NCBI GenBank assembly: GCA_900314355.1
Contig: OMUY01000048.1
Span: 1 to 34,962 of the forward strand
Length of the DNA: 34,962 nucleotides
Reading direction: 5' to 3'
DNA from: an uncultured Eubacteriales bacterium
GTDB taxonomy: Bacteria > Bacillota > Clostridia > Oscillospirales > Acutalibacteraceae
The notes beneath the pieces are model-generated. The model searched no databases. It worked only from the letters and a program-made list of their open reading frames with translations, and had not been told where the DNA came from. Made by a program: the position numbers and the translations under genes. This document shows positions 16,354-24,361 of this stretch, one piece after another. Numbering within the stretch: the first letter of the stretch is position 1; every line of letters begins with the position of its first letter.

Positions 16354-17469
16354 ATGGCTGATTATGATGTCGCGAACAGCGAAAATACAGAAAATTCCGG
16401 AAGAAAAAAGAAGATAAGCATACTTATACCGTGCTACAACGAGGAAGAAAATGTCATTCCTATGAGCGAGGCTGTCGTAAAACTTATGACAACGGAGCTT
16501 CCGCAGTACGATTACGAACTCGTGTTTATCGACAACGATTCCAAGGATACGACAAGAGCGAAACTAAAAGAAATATGCTCGAAAAATAAAAATATAAAGG
16601 CCATTTTCAACGCCAAAAATTTCGGTCAGTTCAACTCTCCGTATTACGGGCTTCTTCAGGTCACCGGCGACTGCTGTATTCAGATGGTATGCGATTTTCA
16701 GGATCCTCTCGATTTAATACCCAAATATGTCCATGAATGGGAATCGGGTTATAAAATAGTAATCGGAATTAAAACGGCATCGGAAGAAAATAAGTTTATG
16801 AGAGGCATAAGAACAATATATTATAAGCTTATAAAAAAGATGTCTGACGTCGAGCAGATAGAGCATTTCACAGGCTCAGGACTTTATGACAGAGAATTTA
16901 TCGAAGTGTTGAGACAGCTTGACGATCCAACCCCGTTTATGAGGGGAATAGTAGCCGAATTGGGCTACGATATGAAAACAATCGAGTACGACCAGCCTCA
17001 GAGACGCGCGGGAAAAACGCACAATAATTTCTACACTCTGTATGACGCGGCAATGCTTTCTTTCACGTCCTACACTAAAATCGGTTTGAGACTTGCTACT
17101 TTCGTCGGCGCCGGCGTCGGAGTGGTTAGCTTTATAGTCGCTATTGTCTATCTTATTTTAAAATTAGTATATTGGAACAGATTTCCGGCGGGTTCTATTC
17201 CTACTCTTATCGGAATGCTTTTCATCGGAGCCGTACAGCTTTTCTTCACCGGACTTTTAGGCGAATACGTTTTGTCGATAAATAAAAGGTCTATGCGCAG
17301 ACCGCTTGTAATAGAAAAGCAGCGGCTGAATTTTACAAAAGACGACATGCGCCTTATAAAAGAGTACAAAGATGCCGAAAATGCCGGAGCCGACAACAGG
17401 GAAGCAATAAATATCGTTAAGAGTGAAGAGTCGGAAAAAGAAAAACCGAAAACCGATGGAAAGACTTGA
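16354..17469 (+). CDS. GtrB/CsbB/DPM1-type family 2 glycosyltransferase
   Basis: This 371-residue protein has a GT-A domain (about 20-240) starting ISILIPCYNEEENV, with the DND nucleotide-binding segment at 60-62 and the metal-binding DFQD at 114-117. Two C-terminal membrane helices (about 247-271 and 282-306) and a charged tail follow. This topology is that of enzymes that load a sugar from a nucleotide donor onto polyprenyl phosphate. With the YfhO-type transferase at the front of the cluster it forms two of the three parts of a CsbB/GtcA/YfhO-like system; no GtcA-type flippase is in the window. A CDP-linked dideoxy sugar as donor is an inference. Confidence 0.9.
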   Translation: MADYDVANSENTENSGRKKKISILIPCYNEEENVIPMSEAVVKLMTTELPQYDYELVFIDNDSKDTTRAKLKEICSKNKNIKAIFNAKNFGQFNSPYYGLLQVTGDCCIQMVCDFQDPLDLIPKYVHEWESGYKIVIGIKTASEENKFMRGIRTIYYKLIKKMSDVEQIEHFTGSGLYDREFIEVLRQLDDPTPFMRGIVAELGYDMKTIEYDQPQRRAGKTHNNFYTLYDAAMLSFTSYTKIGLRLATFVGAGVGVVSFIVAIVYLILKLVYWNRFPAGSIPTLIGMLFIGAVQLFFTGLLGEYVLSINKRSMRRPLVIEKQRLNFTKDDMRLIKEYKDAENAGADNREAINIVKSEESEKEKPKTDGKT

Positions 17470-18154
17470 CAAGATAATTTCAAAATGTATGAATATCTCC
17501 CGTTCCGATGCTTCAAAAAAGATAAGGTCGGGAGAAATTGAAGTCGATTCAGAAACAAAAAAAGATCCGTCCGAAAAATTTGACGAAAACATGAGCGTCT
17601 TTTCTTCGGGCGGAATTGTTTTGAGCTACAATAAATTCATTTACATAATGATGAATAAACCGGAGGGCGTAATTTCAGCGTCCGAAGGAAAAGACGAAAC
17701 GACGGTTATTGATATTTTGCCCGAAAAAATAAAAAGAAACGGACTTTTCCCGGCAGGCAGACTTGACAGAAACACGACAGGTTTCTGCCTGATTACGGAC
17801 GACGGCATGTTTGCGCACGAAATCTTGTCGCCAAAGCGCCACGTTGAAAAGGAATATATATTTGAAACGGATAATCCCATTTCAAAAGAAAATCTCGAAA
17901 AAATCAGAAAAGGCATATCGACAGGCGGCAGTGTTTTCAGACCTTGCGAAATCAATGAAACGGGCGTCAGAACATACGACATCATTTTGAAAGAAGGAAA
18001 ATATCACGAGATAAAAAAAATGGCTCATTTCGCAGGCGCCGAAGTGATTAAACTTAAAAGGATAAGGATAGGTTCTCTTTTTCTCGATGAAAACCTTAAA
18101 CCCGGTGACGCGAGAATACTCAAACGTGAAGAGGTTTTGAAAATCAGGAATTAA
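17456..18154 (+). CDS. RsuA/RluB/RluE-family pseudouridine synthase
   Basis: This 232-residue protein has an N-terminal S4 RNA-binding domain (MERLDKIISK... to about 45), then the catalytic domain with the family motif AGRLDRNTTG (catalytic D104) and the MNKPEGV segment at about 66-72. It modifies a specific uridine in rRNA; the exact site (16S or 23S) cannot be read from sequence. The ATG at 17456 gives the canonical start and overlaps the glycosyltransferase gene by 14 bp. A GTG at 17423 would add 11 basic residues. The overlap means it is co-transcribed with the sugar cluster, though its role is probably independent. Confidence 0.93.
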   Translation: MERLDKIISKCMNISRSDASKKIRSGEIEVDSETKKDPSEKFDENMSVFSSGGIVLSYNKFIYIMMNKPEGVISASEGKDETTVIDILPEKIKRNGLFPAGRLDRNTTGFCLITDDGMFAHEILSPKRHVEKEYIFETDNPISKENLEKIRKGISTGGSVFRPCEINETGVRTYDIILKEGKYHEIKKMAHFAGAEVIKLKRIRIGSLFLDENLKPGDARILKREEVLKIRN

Positions 18155-18222
18155 AGAAACGGCTTTTTCGGTTTTAAACCCGGTTATTGTTATCTTACGC
18201 AATATTAATATTAATAAAAATC

Positions 18223-18250
18223 CCCCGAAAACAAACTTTCGGGGAAATCT
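18223..18250. terminator. Bidirectional terminator between convergent pseudouridine synthase genes
   Basis: CCCCGAAA (18223-18230) pairs perfectly with TTTCGGGG (18237-18244), with AAAAAT on the left and a T-rich run (ATCTTTTTTATTT) on the right. It sits between the two convergent genes ending at 18154 and 18259. Confidence 0.87.
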
Positions 18251-18258
18251 TTTTTATT

Positions 18259-19218
18259 TCAGAAATTCGGAAATTCCTTTACAAACCATATGTCGTCCGA
18301 TTCAAATGTTTTTCCGTTCAGGTAATTTAATATTCCTGCATCAGATGAAAAATCAAATTCGATTTTATAAGAATAAAGGAACTGTTTTTTGTATCCGCCG
18401 CGCTTTTTGTTGTCGCTCCTTTTCCCGTATTTTCCGTCTCCCAAAAGCGGACATCCTATCGAAGAAAACTGAGCCCTTATCTGGTGGGTTCTGCCTGTGT
18501 AAAGTCTTGCTTCTATTAAACAAAGACCTTTTTCATATTTCAGCACCTTGTATCCGGTTTTCATCGTTCTGCCGCCGGGAACGGGGTGATTGTAAACCTC
18601 GACTTTGTTTTTCTTTTCGTCTTTCAGCATAAAGCTTTCAAGAACTCCCTCTTCTGACTTTGGTTTTCCGACAGTCACGAGAATGTAGCTTTTATGAACT
18701 TCTCCGGATTTGATTTTTTCATTCATTATGCGAAGCGACTCGGCTGTTTTGCACGAGATCACTATTCCGCCCGTATTTCTGTCTATTCTGTTCGCAAGAG
18801 CCGGAGAAAATGAATTTTCCTCATCTGGATTGTATTCATTTTTTTCATATAGGTATCTTTTTATTCTTGTGATAAGCGTGTCGACATATTCGCCTTTTTC
18901 CGGGTGGCAGAGAAGTCCTGCCGGCTTTAAAAGAAGAATAATATTTTCGTCTTCATAAAGAATATTCAGGTCTTTCCCGGCTCTGAGAAAATCATATTTG
19001 TATTCTTTTTCGAGGAACATCTCGTCGGAAATGAACATATCTACAACGTCGCCTTCTCTGAGACGATAGGATATGTCGCTCTTTTTCCCGTTCACCTTTA
19101 TTCTTTTGTTCCTAATGTCTTTGTACATAAGGGATTTCGGCAGATGCGGCGCGCTCTGCGTCACAAACCTGTCAAGCCTTTTCCCTTCATCATTTTTATT
19201 TACGGTGAATGATTTCAT
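18259..19218 (-). CDS. RluA/RluD-family 23S rRNA pseudouridine synthase
   Basis: This 319-residue protein has an S4 domain in the first 60 residues and a catalytic domain with KPAGLLCHP (98-106). The family motif is NRIDRNTGG with catalytic D146, where most family members have HRLD; the Asn-Arg-Ile-Asp variant is common in the RluC-like Firmicutes clade. GRTHQIRAQ and CPLLGDGKYG complete the RluA signature. The exact target uridines are not predictable. It starts at the ATG at 19218 with an indistinct ribosome binding site (AAGAAAAAAC) upstream. Confidence 0.92.
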   Translation of the reverse strand: MKSFTVNKNDEGKRLDRFVTQSAPHLPKSLMYKDIRNKRIKVNGKKSDISYRLREGDVVDMFISDEMFLEKEYKYDFLRAGKDLNILYEDENIILLLKPAGLLCHPEKGEYVDTLITRIKRYLYEKNEYNPDEENSFSPALANRIDRNTGGIVISCKTAESLRIMNEKIKSGEVHKSYILVTVGKPKSEEGVLESFMLKDEKKNKVEVYNHPVPGGRTMKTGYKVLKYEKGLCLIEARLYTGRTHQIRAQFSSIGCPLLGDGKYGKRSDNKKRGGYKKQFLYSYKIEFDFSSDAGILNYLNGKTFESDDIWFVKEFPNF

Positions 19219-19253
19219 GTTTTTTCTTGAAATATAATGCTGCGGATTATATT

Positions 19254-19273
19254 ATATTCTGCCGGCAGAATAT
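19254..19273. promoter_or_regulatory. 20-bp perfect palindrome upstream of the RluD-like gene
   Basis: ATATTCTGCC and GGCAGAATAT form a gapless 10+10 palindrome. A TATAAT-like -10 for the minus-strand pseudouridine synthase lies at its edge, so it may be an operator inside the promoter. Because a T9 run follows on the plus strand and AT-rich sequence on the minus strand, it could instead be a short-stem terminator for the gene at 19296-20372. Confidence 0.5.
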
Positions 19274-19295
19274 GAATTTTTTTTTCTGCGGATTG

Positions 19296-20372
19296 TTATA
19301 TGAGATTTCTCTCGAGGTTTACAAGGCAGTCCTGAATATTTGTGACTATTCCTCTGTACCCGTGCATTCCCCTTGAACGAACCTTGTTAACAGTAAATTC
19401 CGATATATCTACCGTGAAGAAATATACCGGTCTTACAATGCCGTCGGATAATATGTAGGTCGGAGTGAGGTCTGACGCGGTTACGGTAAGCGAATCTGAA
19501 GCTAAAACTATTACGGTTGTAGCTTTTGACAAAACCGAGATCATTTTTTTCCTGAGTTCGCTTTCGTCAGATATCGCACCGGGAAATTTGTTGTCTCTCG
19601 CAGAGCCGGAAATTAAGGTCGGAATATTTTCCCTAATAGCGGACGACATTACTCCGTCTCTTATGTTGCCGGCCATAATATAATTTTCGAGCGATCCGGC
19701 AGAATTTAAGCTGTTAAGAATGTCAAGTTGATTATATCTTCCGTTTTTCGTAAGTTTTTTAGTGTAAATATCCTGTCCCTGACATGTGTTGAACTCCGCC
19801 GCTTCAAGGTCGAATGTGGCGAACGCACTGCCGCAAATCAAAGCGTCGCAGTAGCCCGATTTGATAATGTTGGACATCGCCCTTCTTGAGTCGTAATCGT
19901 AAGCGCAGGCGGTTCCGAGAGCCCAGATTATATTTCCCTCGTCTCTGTCGTATTTCAGAGTGTCGTATAGTTCATCGTAATCTCTCGTCTGAGACGTCTC
20001 TCTTGAAAATCCCGAGCGGAAAAGCTCCGCCTCGTCCTCCGACGACGACTCTATTCTGAATGCGTTGGAATGGACATATACTCCTTTTACGCCTTTGTCA
20101 AGCCTGCCTGTTACTATCTTGTCCCCGTCCTTTAAATCTGAAAAATCGACTATTTCGGCGTCTCCGTTATCAATTCTGATTGCCGCGTCAGGTCTTGATG
20201 ACTTGACGAAAGTCCATTTTCCGTTTAATTTCACATATGTTGGAAACGATGCGGTTGAATAAAAATCGTCAGGAAGTTTTCCGGAAACTACCGCGCCTGT
20301 CGAAGCGTCCGGCGATGAAAGAAAAGGCTCGGATTCAAAATCCGGCTCTATATAACTTGGTATAGAAAGCAT
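19296..20372 (-). CDS. LOR/SDH-family protein (TIGR00300-like; ArgZ/ornithine cyclodeaminase C-terminal domain type)
   Basis: This 358-residue protein has a C-terminal half with the pattern of the TIGR00300 / cyanobacterial ArgZ C-terminal Rossmann domain. It contains GYCDALICGSAFATFDLEAA, a GRYNQLDILNSLNSAGS segment (the family's gh-nHLraIn-irraGgI), GVMSSAIRENIPTLISGS, then ARDNKFPGAI. The N-terminal half (about 30-110) matches in position the LOR/SDH small domain. No mu-crystallin-type ornithine cyclodeaminase features are present. The role in amino acid metabolism is unproven. The start ATG has an excellent AGGAGGGA site 6 nt upstream. It is a single-gene transcript with its own promoter. 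Confidence 0.65.
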   Translation of the reverse strand: MLSIPSYIEPDFESEPFLSSPDASTGAVVSGKLPDDFYSTASFPTYVKLNGKWTFVKSSRPDAAIRIDNGDAEIVDFSDLKDGDKIVTGRLDKGVKGVYVHSNAFRIESSSEDEAELFRSGFSRETSQTRDYDELYDTLKYDRDEGNIIWALGTACAYDYDSRRAMSNIIKSGYCDALICGSAFATFDLEAAEFNTCQGQDIYTKKLTKNGRYNQLDILNSLNSAGSLENYIMAGNIRDGVMSSAIRENIPTLISGSARDNKFPGAISDESELRKKMISVLSKATTVIVLASDSLTVTASDLTPTYILSDGIVRPVYFFTVDISEFTVNKVRSRGMHGYRGIVTNIQDCLVNLERNLI

Positions 20373-20422
20373 ATTATTCCCTCCTGCAAATTATAAACAA
20401 TGTATATTATGCGTTTGAATTT

Positions 20423-20451
20423 ATTATACAATGAATAATATTCAAATTCAA
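20423..20451 (-). promoter_or_regulatory. Promoter of the LOR/SDH-like gene
   Basis: On the minus strand TTGAAT (20446-20451), a 17-bp spacer and a perfect TATAAT (20423-20428) lie 50 bp before the gene start. The stretch 20452-20632, up to the divergent riboswitch promoter, is AT-rich and shows no other feature. Confidence 0.6.
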
Positions 20452-20632
20452 TATGACGCGGAACTAAAAATTAAATTTTTTCCGGATAAATAATTATATT
20501 ACAATCCGCTATCTAATACAAGGGCTATTTTATCGTTTGCTATTTACGGCAAATCGCATGAATGAATATAAAGCCGTCAATTTTTCGGAAATTTAAAATT
20601 AACATTATTTGATATTTATCGGTTAAATTTAC

Positions 20633-20660
20633 TTGACAACAGATTTTTTCGTATTATAAT
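20633..20660 (+). promoter_or_regulatory. Consensus promoter of the thiamine-precursor transport operon
   Basis: TTGACA (20633-20638) and TATAAT (20655-20660) are both perfect, with a 16-bp spacer. Transcription would begin just before the TPP aptamer. Confidence 0.85.
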
Positions 20661-20670
20661 GTTCTTGTAC

Positions 20671-20780
20671 AACAGGGGTGGCTAAATAATGCCTGAGATC
20701 ATACCCGAAAAAACAGTTCGGTAATGCGAATTGGATGGATATCGGTTTTCCCTGCGTTTTTTTGCCGGGGATTTTTTATT
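20671..20780 (+). ncRNA. TPP (thiamine pyrophosphate) riboswitch with downstream terminator-like hairpin
   Basis: The conserved AGGGGTG (20674-20680), P3 stem GGC...GCC, invariant CTGAGA (20693-20698) and ATACCCG (20701-20707) make up the pyrimidine-sensing half. A shortened, divergent second half has GTTCG-GTAATG-CGAATT followed by GGATGGA in place of the usual CTGGATAATGCCAGCGTAGGGA. The expression platform is a TCCC..GC / GC..GGGGA hairpin (about 20749-20771) followed by TTTTTT, which should stop transcription when TPP is bound. It precedes the thiamine-binding protein and ABC transporter genes, as expected. Confidence 0.85.
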
Positions 20781-20818
20781 TTCCGAAAAAATCAATTAGT
20801 AAAGGAGAAAAATATTAA

Positions 20819-21172
20819 ATGAACGCATCTGTTGCAATCCAGGTACTTCCTAAAACCGACTCAACCGAAGAGCTTGTAAGAATAGTTGACGAGGTTATCG
20901 CCTATATCAAGTCTACGGGCTATCACTGTTCTGTAGGTCCTTTTGAGACGACTATCGAGGGCGACAATTACGACGACCTTATGGAAATAGTCAAAAATTG
21001 TCAGAAAGTGGCTATTAAAGCAGGCTGCAAATCCGTCAGCGCTTATGTTAAAGTGGTCTACGAGCCGGAAGGCGAGATACTTACAATCGACGAGAAAATA
21101 GCCAAGCATCATCTCGACGACCTTGAAACTGTCGGTCAGGGCTCGGATCTCGGCCAGTACAGTATCAACTGA
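20819..21172 (+). CDS. Thiamine-binding protein, MTH1187/YkoF-like family
   Basis: This 117-residue single-domain protein has the MTH1187 (DUF77) pattern: an opening beta strand ASVAIQVLP, a central YHCSVGPFETTIEGD segment and the C-terminal SAYVKVVYEP strand. Members bind thiamine or related pyrimidines in a ferredoxin-like fold and often accompany HMP/thiamine transporters. The ATG has AAAGGAG 11 nt upstream. It is the first gene under the TPP riboswitch. Whether it acts as a sensor, a chaperone or in salvage is unknown. Confidence 0.88.
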   Translation: MNASVAIQVLPKTDSTEELVRIVDEVIAYIKSTGYHCSVGPFETTIEGDNYDDLMEIVKNCQKVAIKAGCKSVSAYVKVVYEPEGEILTIDEKIAKHHLDDLETVGQGSDLGQYSIN

Positions 21173-21181
21173 AATTTTCAG

Positions 21182-21964
21182 ATGAAAACCGATAAAAAAA
21201 ACAGGGTTGTCGATTTCATCGCTCCCGTGTCCGCTATCGCCGCGATACTGATTATATGGTATCTATGCTCCGAAAAGGAAGTTGTGCCGAGGTATATGCT
21301 GCCGACGCCGGGCGATGTTCTTAAAGCGTTCGCAGTAAATTTCCCTGTTCTTTTAAATCAGTCTGTCGTCACGCTGCAGGAGGCTGTATACGGTTTGCTT
21401 ATAGGAATAGTCATAGCATTTATAATGGCGGTTCTTATGGACAGATTTAATTTCGTGTACAAGGCGTTTTATCCGCTTCTTGTAATAAGCCAGACTATAC
21501 CGACTATCGCCATAGCGCCGCTTCTTGTTCTGTGGATGGGTTTCGGAATGGCGCCGAAGATTACGCTCGTAGTAATAACGACATTTTTTCCGATAACAAT
21601 AGGTCTTCTCGACGGATACAGAAATATCGATCCGGACGCGGTGAACCTTCTCAGGTCGATGGGCGCGGGCAGAATGAAAATTTTCAGATACGTCAAATTT
21701 CCGAGTGCGGTCGAGCCGTTTTTCTCATCGCTGAAAGTTTCCGCGTCGTATTCTGTAGTCGGAGCAGTCGTGTCGGAATGGCTCGGCGGATTTGAAGGTC
21801 TCGGCGTATATATGACAAGAGTCAGAAAAGCTTACGCGTTTGACAAAATGTTCGCCGTGATAATTTTCATCTCTCTTGTCAGTCTTATTTTGATGCTGAT
21901 TGTTTCAATCATTGAAAAAGTCTCGATGCCGTGGAAAAAGAAAACAGATAAATTATCGAAATAA
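21182..21964 (+). CDS. thiX: ABC transporter permease for a thiamine precursor (ThiX-like)
   Basis: This 260-residue permease has six predicted helices and belongs to the SsuC/ThiX (binding-protein-dependent, BPD_transp_1) family. The EAA-type loop is near 140-165 (DGYRNIDPDAVNLLRSMGAG), where the ATPase docks. It lies 9 bp after the thiamine-binding gene without a strong ribosome binding site, so translation is probably coupled. The substrate, likely hydroxymethylpyrimidine or a formylaminopyrimidine breakdown product, is inferred from the riboswitch and the NMT1/THI5-like binding protein next door. Confidence 0.9.
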   Translation: MKTDKKNRVVDFIAPVSAIAAILIIWYLCSEKEVVPRYMLPTPGDVLKAFAVNFPVLLNQSVVTLQEAVYGLLIGIVIAFIMAVLMDRFNFVYKAFYPLLVISQTIPTIAIAPLLVLWMGFGMAPKITLVVITTFFPITIGLLDGYRNIDPDAVNLLRSMGAGRMKIFRYVKFPSAVEPFFSSLKVSASYSVVGAVVSEWLGGFEGLGVYMTRVRKAYAFDKMFAVIIFISLVSLILMLIVSIIEKVSMPWKKKTDKLSK

Positions 21965-21990
21965 ATTTTTTTGAAAGGATTTAAATAAAA

Positions 21991-23049
21991 ATGAAAAAAA
22001 TCGTAAAAATCACAGCTCTTCTGCTGTCGGTCGTTCTCGTGATCGCATCGTTCGCGTCATGCTCTACCGGTGGAAAAGAAGAGGAATCGTCCACGGAAGA
22101 GGCATCGTCGTCAAGCGCGTCAGGCGATATGACTGACATAACAGTCTGCCTTGACTGGACGCCTAACACGAACCATACAGGACTTTTTGTCGCCAAGGAA
22201 AAGGGATATTACGCCGACGAGGGCCTTAACGTAACAATAGTTCAGCCGCCCGAGAACGGCGCCGTTCAGGCATGCGCCGCTGGTCAGGCTCAGTTTGCGG
22301 TAGACGCTCAGGACACTCTCGCCGCCGCGTTCACATCGGACACGCCTCTCGGAGTAGAAGCTGTAGCCGCTTTGATTCAGCACAATACGTCCGGAATCAT
22401 CTCTAAAAAAGGAGAGGGAATGGACAGACCAAAAGGACTCGAAGGAAAGACTTATCTCACATGGAACAGCCCTATTGAACTCGCCATGATGCAGAACGTA
22501 GTTGAATCCGACGGCGGCGACTGGTCAAAGGTCAAGGTAGTTCCCAACGATGTTACGGCTGAAGCCGAGGACGTCGAGGCGAATCCTGATCACGCCATCT
22601 GGGTATTCTACGGATGGGGAAAAATCAACGGCGACATAAAACACATCGATACTGATTTCTTCTATTTCAAAGATATTAATCCGGTATTTGACTATTACAC
22701 GCCGGTTCTGATCGGAAACACCGAGTATATGGAGAAAAATCCCGAGATTACAAAAAAATTCCTCGCGGCTACTGAAAAAGGATACGAATACGCTATATCG
22801 GATCCCGACTCCGCCGCAGAAATTCTCGTCAAGGCGGATACAACTCATTCGCTTGACGGCAGCGAGGAACTTGTAAAGGCAAGTCAGGAATATCTCGCGA
22901 AAGAATATGTATCAGATGCGAAATCATGGGGCTACATAGATCCTGCAAGATGGAACGCTTTCTATTCGTGGCTTTACACCGAAGGCCTTATAGAAAAAGA
23001 ACTTCCTGCCGGAACAGGCTTCACGGACGAATATCTTCCTCAGAAGTAA
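21991..23049 (+). CDS. thiY: Thiamine-precursor-binding lipoprotein (ThiY, NMT1/THI5-like)
   Basis: This 352-residue extracellular solute-binding protein has a lipoprotein signal peptide ending FASC with the lipidated C24, then a Ser/Glu-rich linker. The binding domain opens ITVCLDWTPNTNHTGLFVA, the hallmark of the ThiY/THI5 group, and continues with KEKGYYADEGL and AVDAQDTLAAA. It delivers a pyrimidine precursor of thiamine to the permease. AAAGGATTTA precedes the ATG. A GC-rich hairpin follows the gene and could reduce read-through to the ATPase gene. Confidence 0.93.
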   Translation: MKKIVKITALLLSVVLVIASFASCSTGGKEEESSTEEASSSSASGDMTDITVCLDWTPNTNHTGLFVAKEKGYYADEGLNVTIVQPPENGAVQACAAGQAQFAVDAQDTLAAAFTSDTPLGVEAVAALIQHNTSGIISKKGEGMDRPKGLEGKTYLTWNSPIELAMMQNVVESDGGDWSKVKVVPNDVTAEAEDVEANPDHAIWVFYGWGKINGDIKHIDTDFFYFKDINPVFDYYTPVLIGNTEYMEKNPEITKKFLAATEKGYEYAISDPDSAAEILVKADTTHSLDGSEELVKASQEYLAKEYVSDAKSWGYIDPARWNAFYSWLYTEGLIEKELPAGTGFTDEYLPQK

Positions 23050-23071
23050 TTTTACTGTTCGGCTTGATTTG

Positions 23072-23120
23072 AAAAGAGCGCCCGCCTTTCGGCGAGGGCG
23101 GACCTCTTTTTATTTTTTTG
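23072..23120 (+). terminator. Hairpin and T tract between thiY and thiZ (attenuator or processing site)
   Basis: AAAAGAG and CTCTTTT close an imperfect GC-rich hairpin containing CGCC-TTTC-GGCG, followed by TTTTTATTTTTTT. It lies inside the operon, so it likely lowers rather than stops expression of the ATPase gene, as seen after many binding-protein genes. Confidence 0.6.
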
Positions 23121-23132
23121 ATGAGATTATAA

Positions 23133-23879
23133 ATGGAACAAGCAGTTCTTTCGGCCGAAAATGTTTCGATTTCATTCGGCGAAAACAAGATACTTGATAA
23201 TGTCAGCATAAGTCTTTTCGACGGAGAGATAGTAGGGCTTCTCGGAGTATCGGGCGCGGGAAAGACTACGCTATTCAATATCCTGTCGGGAATATACATC
23301 CCCGACTCCGGTACAGTGACGTTAAACGGAGAAGATGTCACCGGAAAACCGGGGAAGGTATCTTATATGCTTCAGAAAGACCTTCTTTTTGACTATATGA
23401 AGGTTATAGACAATGTATCAATTCCGCTTAAACTGAAAGGGATGAAGAAAAAAGAGGCGAGGGAAAAAGCAGACCCTCTTTTTAAAACATTCGGACTCGA
23501 CGGATATCAGTACAAATATCCGAACGAAATGTCGGGAGGAATGAGACAGAGAGCAGCGCTGCTCAGAACGTATCTCGCATCCGACGGCGTCGCGCTTCTT
23601 GACGAACCGTTCAGCGCGCTTGACACTATCACTAAATCAAAGATGCACACGTGGTATCTCGATATTATGAGCAGGATAAATCTTTCCACGATTTTTATTT
23701 CGCACGATATAGGCGAAGCGGTAAAGCTTTCCGACAGAGTGTACATTTTGTCCGGAAGGCCGGGGAAAATAATTGACGAAATAAAAATAGACTGCCCCAA
23801 ACCTCGTCCTGAAAACTTCGATTTGTCGGATGAATTTCTCGATTATAAGAGAAGAATAGTTAAATCGCTTCACCTTTAA
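23133..23879 (+). CDS. thiZ: ABC transporter ATP-binding protein (ThiZ-like)
   Basis: This 248-residue ATPase has Walker A GVSGAGKTT at about 38-46, a Q-loop in MLQKDLLFDYM, the ABC signature MSGGMRQR, Walker B VALLDEPF, a D-loop and the switch His in FISHDIGEA. It energises uptake by the preceding permease and binding protein. The ribosome binding site is weak. It is the last gene of the riboswitch-controlled operon; no clear terminator follows before the rpmB promoter. Confidence 0.93.
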   Translation: MEQAVLSAENVSISFGENKILDNVSISLFDGEIVGLLGVSGAGKTTLFNILSGIYIPDSGTVTLNGEDVTGKPGKVSYMLQKDLLFDYMKVIDNVSIPLKLKGMKKKEAREKADPLFKTFGLDGYQYKYPNEMSGGMRQRAALLRTYLASDGVALLDEPFSALDTITKSKMHTWYLDIMSRINLSTIFISHDIGEAVKLSDRVYILSGRPGKIIDEIKIDCPKPRPENFDLSDEFLDYKRRIVKSLHL

Positions 23880-23908
23880 AAAAAAGTTCGCAAAACTTAA
23901 AAAAAAGC

Positions 23909-23937
23909 TTGCATTTAAGCTCTGTTTCTGTTAATAT
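23909..23937 (+). promoter_or_regulatory. Promoter of rpmB
   Basis: TTGCAT (23909-23914), a 17-bp spacer and TAATAT (23932-23937) lie 70 bp before the rpmB start codon. Confidence 0.6.
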
Positions 23938-24006
23938 ACTAATGTTATCGAGTTATACTGTATGAAAAATGCAGAGGCAAATATTTAGAGTGAGGTGGAA
24001 ATAGAA

Positions 24007-24195
24007 ATGGCAAAATGTGATGTTTGCGGCAAACAGATTACGTATGGTATCAAAGTGTCCCACTCGCACAGAAGATCCAACAGATCTTGGAAACCCAATG
24101 TCAAGAGAGTAAAGGCTATCGTAAACGGTTCTCCCAAGAGAATTTACGTTTGCTCCAGATGCTTAAGATCCGGCAAGGTTACAAGAGCTGTCTGA
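24007..24195 (+). CDS. rpmB: 50S ribosomal protein L28
   Basis: This 62-residue ribosomal protein is of the zinc-binding (C+) type, with CDVC near the start and CSRC near residues 48-51. The central HSHRRSNRSWKPNV segment is characteristic. The ATG at 24007, with GAGGTGG upstream, is preferred over an ATG four codons earlier. It is transcribed alone, between its own promoter and a hairpin terminator. Confidence 0.97.
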   Translation: MAKCDVCGKQITYGIKVSHSHRRSNRSWKPNVKRVKAIVNGSPKRIYVCSRCLRSGKVTRAV

Positions 24196-24230
24196 CACTT
24201 TAATTTATCGTAAATTGTTTTATACATAAT

Positions 24231-24270
24231 GCCTCGAGAATTAATCGGGGCTTTATTGTGTTTATTTTTG
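24231..24270 (+). terminator. Terminator of rpmB
   Basis: GCCTCGA (24231-24237) pairs with TCGGGGC (24245-24251, one G-T pair), followed by TTTATTGTGTTTATTTTT. Confidence 0.75.
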
Positions 24271-24286
24271 AAAAAATTTTGACCCA

Positions 24287-24325
24287 TAAAAATGCGCCTC
24301 CTAAAGTGTCTAACTTTTGAGGCGC
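24287..24325 (-). terminator. Terminator (minus strand) of the coiled-coil protein gene
   Basis: GCGCCTC (24294-24300) pairs with GAGGCGC (24319-24325), extended by AAAGT/ACTTT inside. Read on the minus strand it ends with ATTTTTATG. Confidence 0.78.
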
Positions 24326-24361
24326 AAATCAATTTTATAAGAGAAGATTTTTTATTGAATT

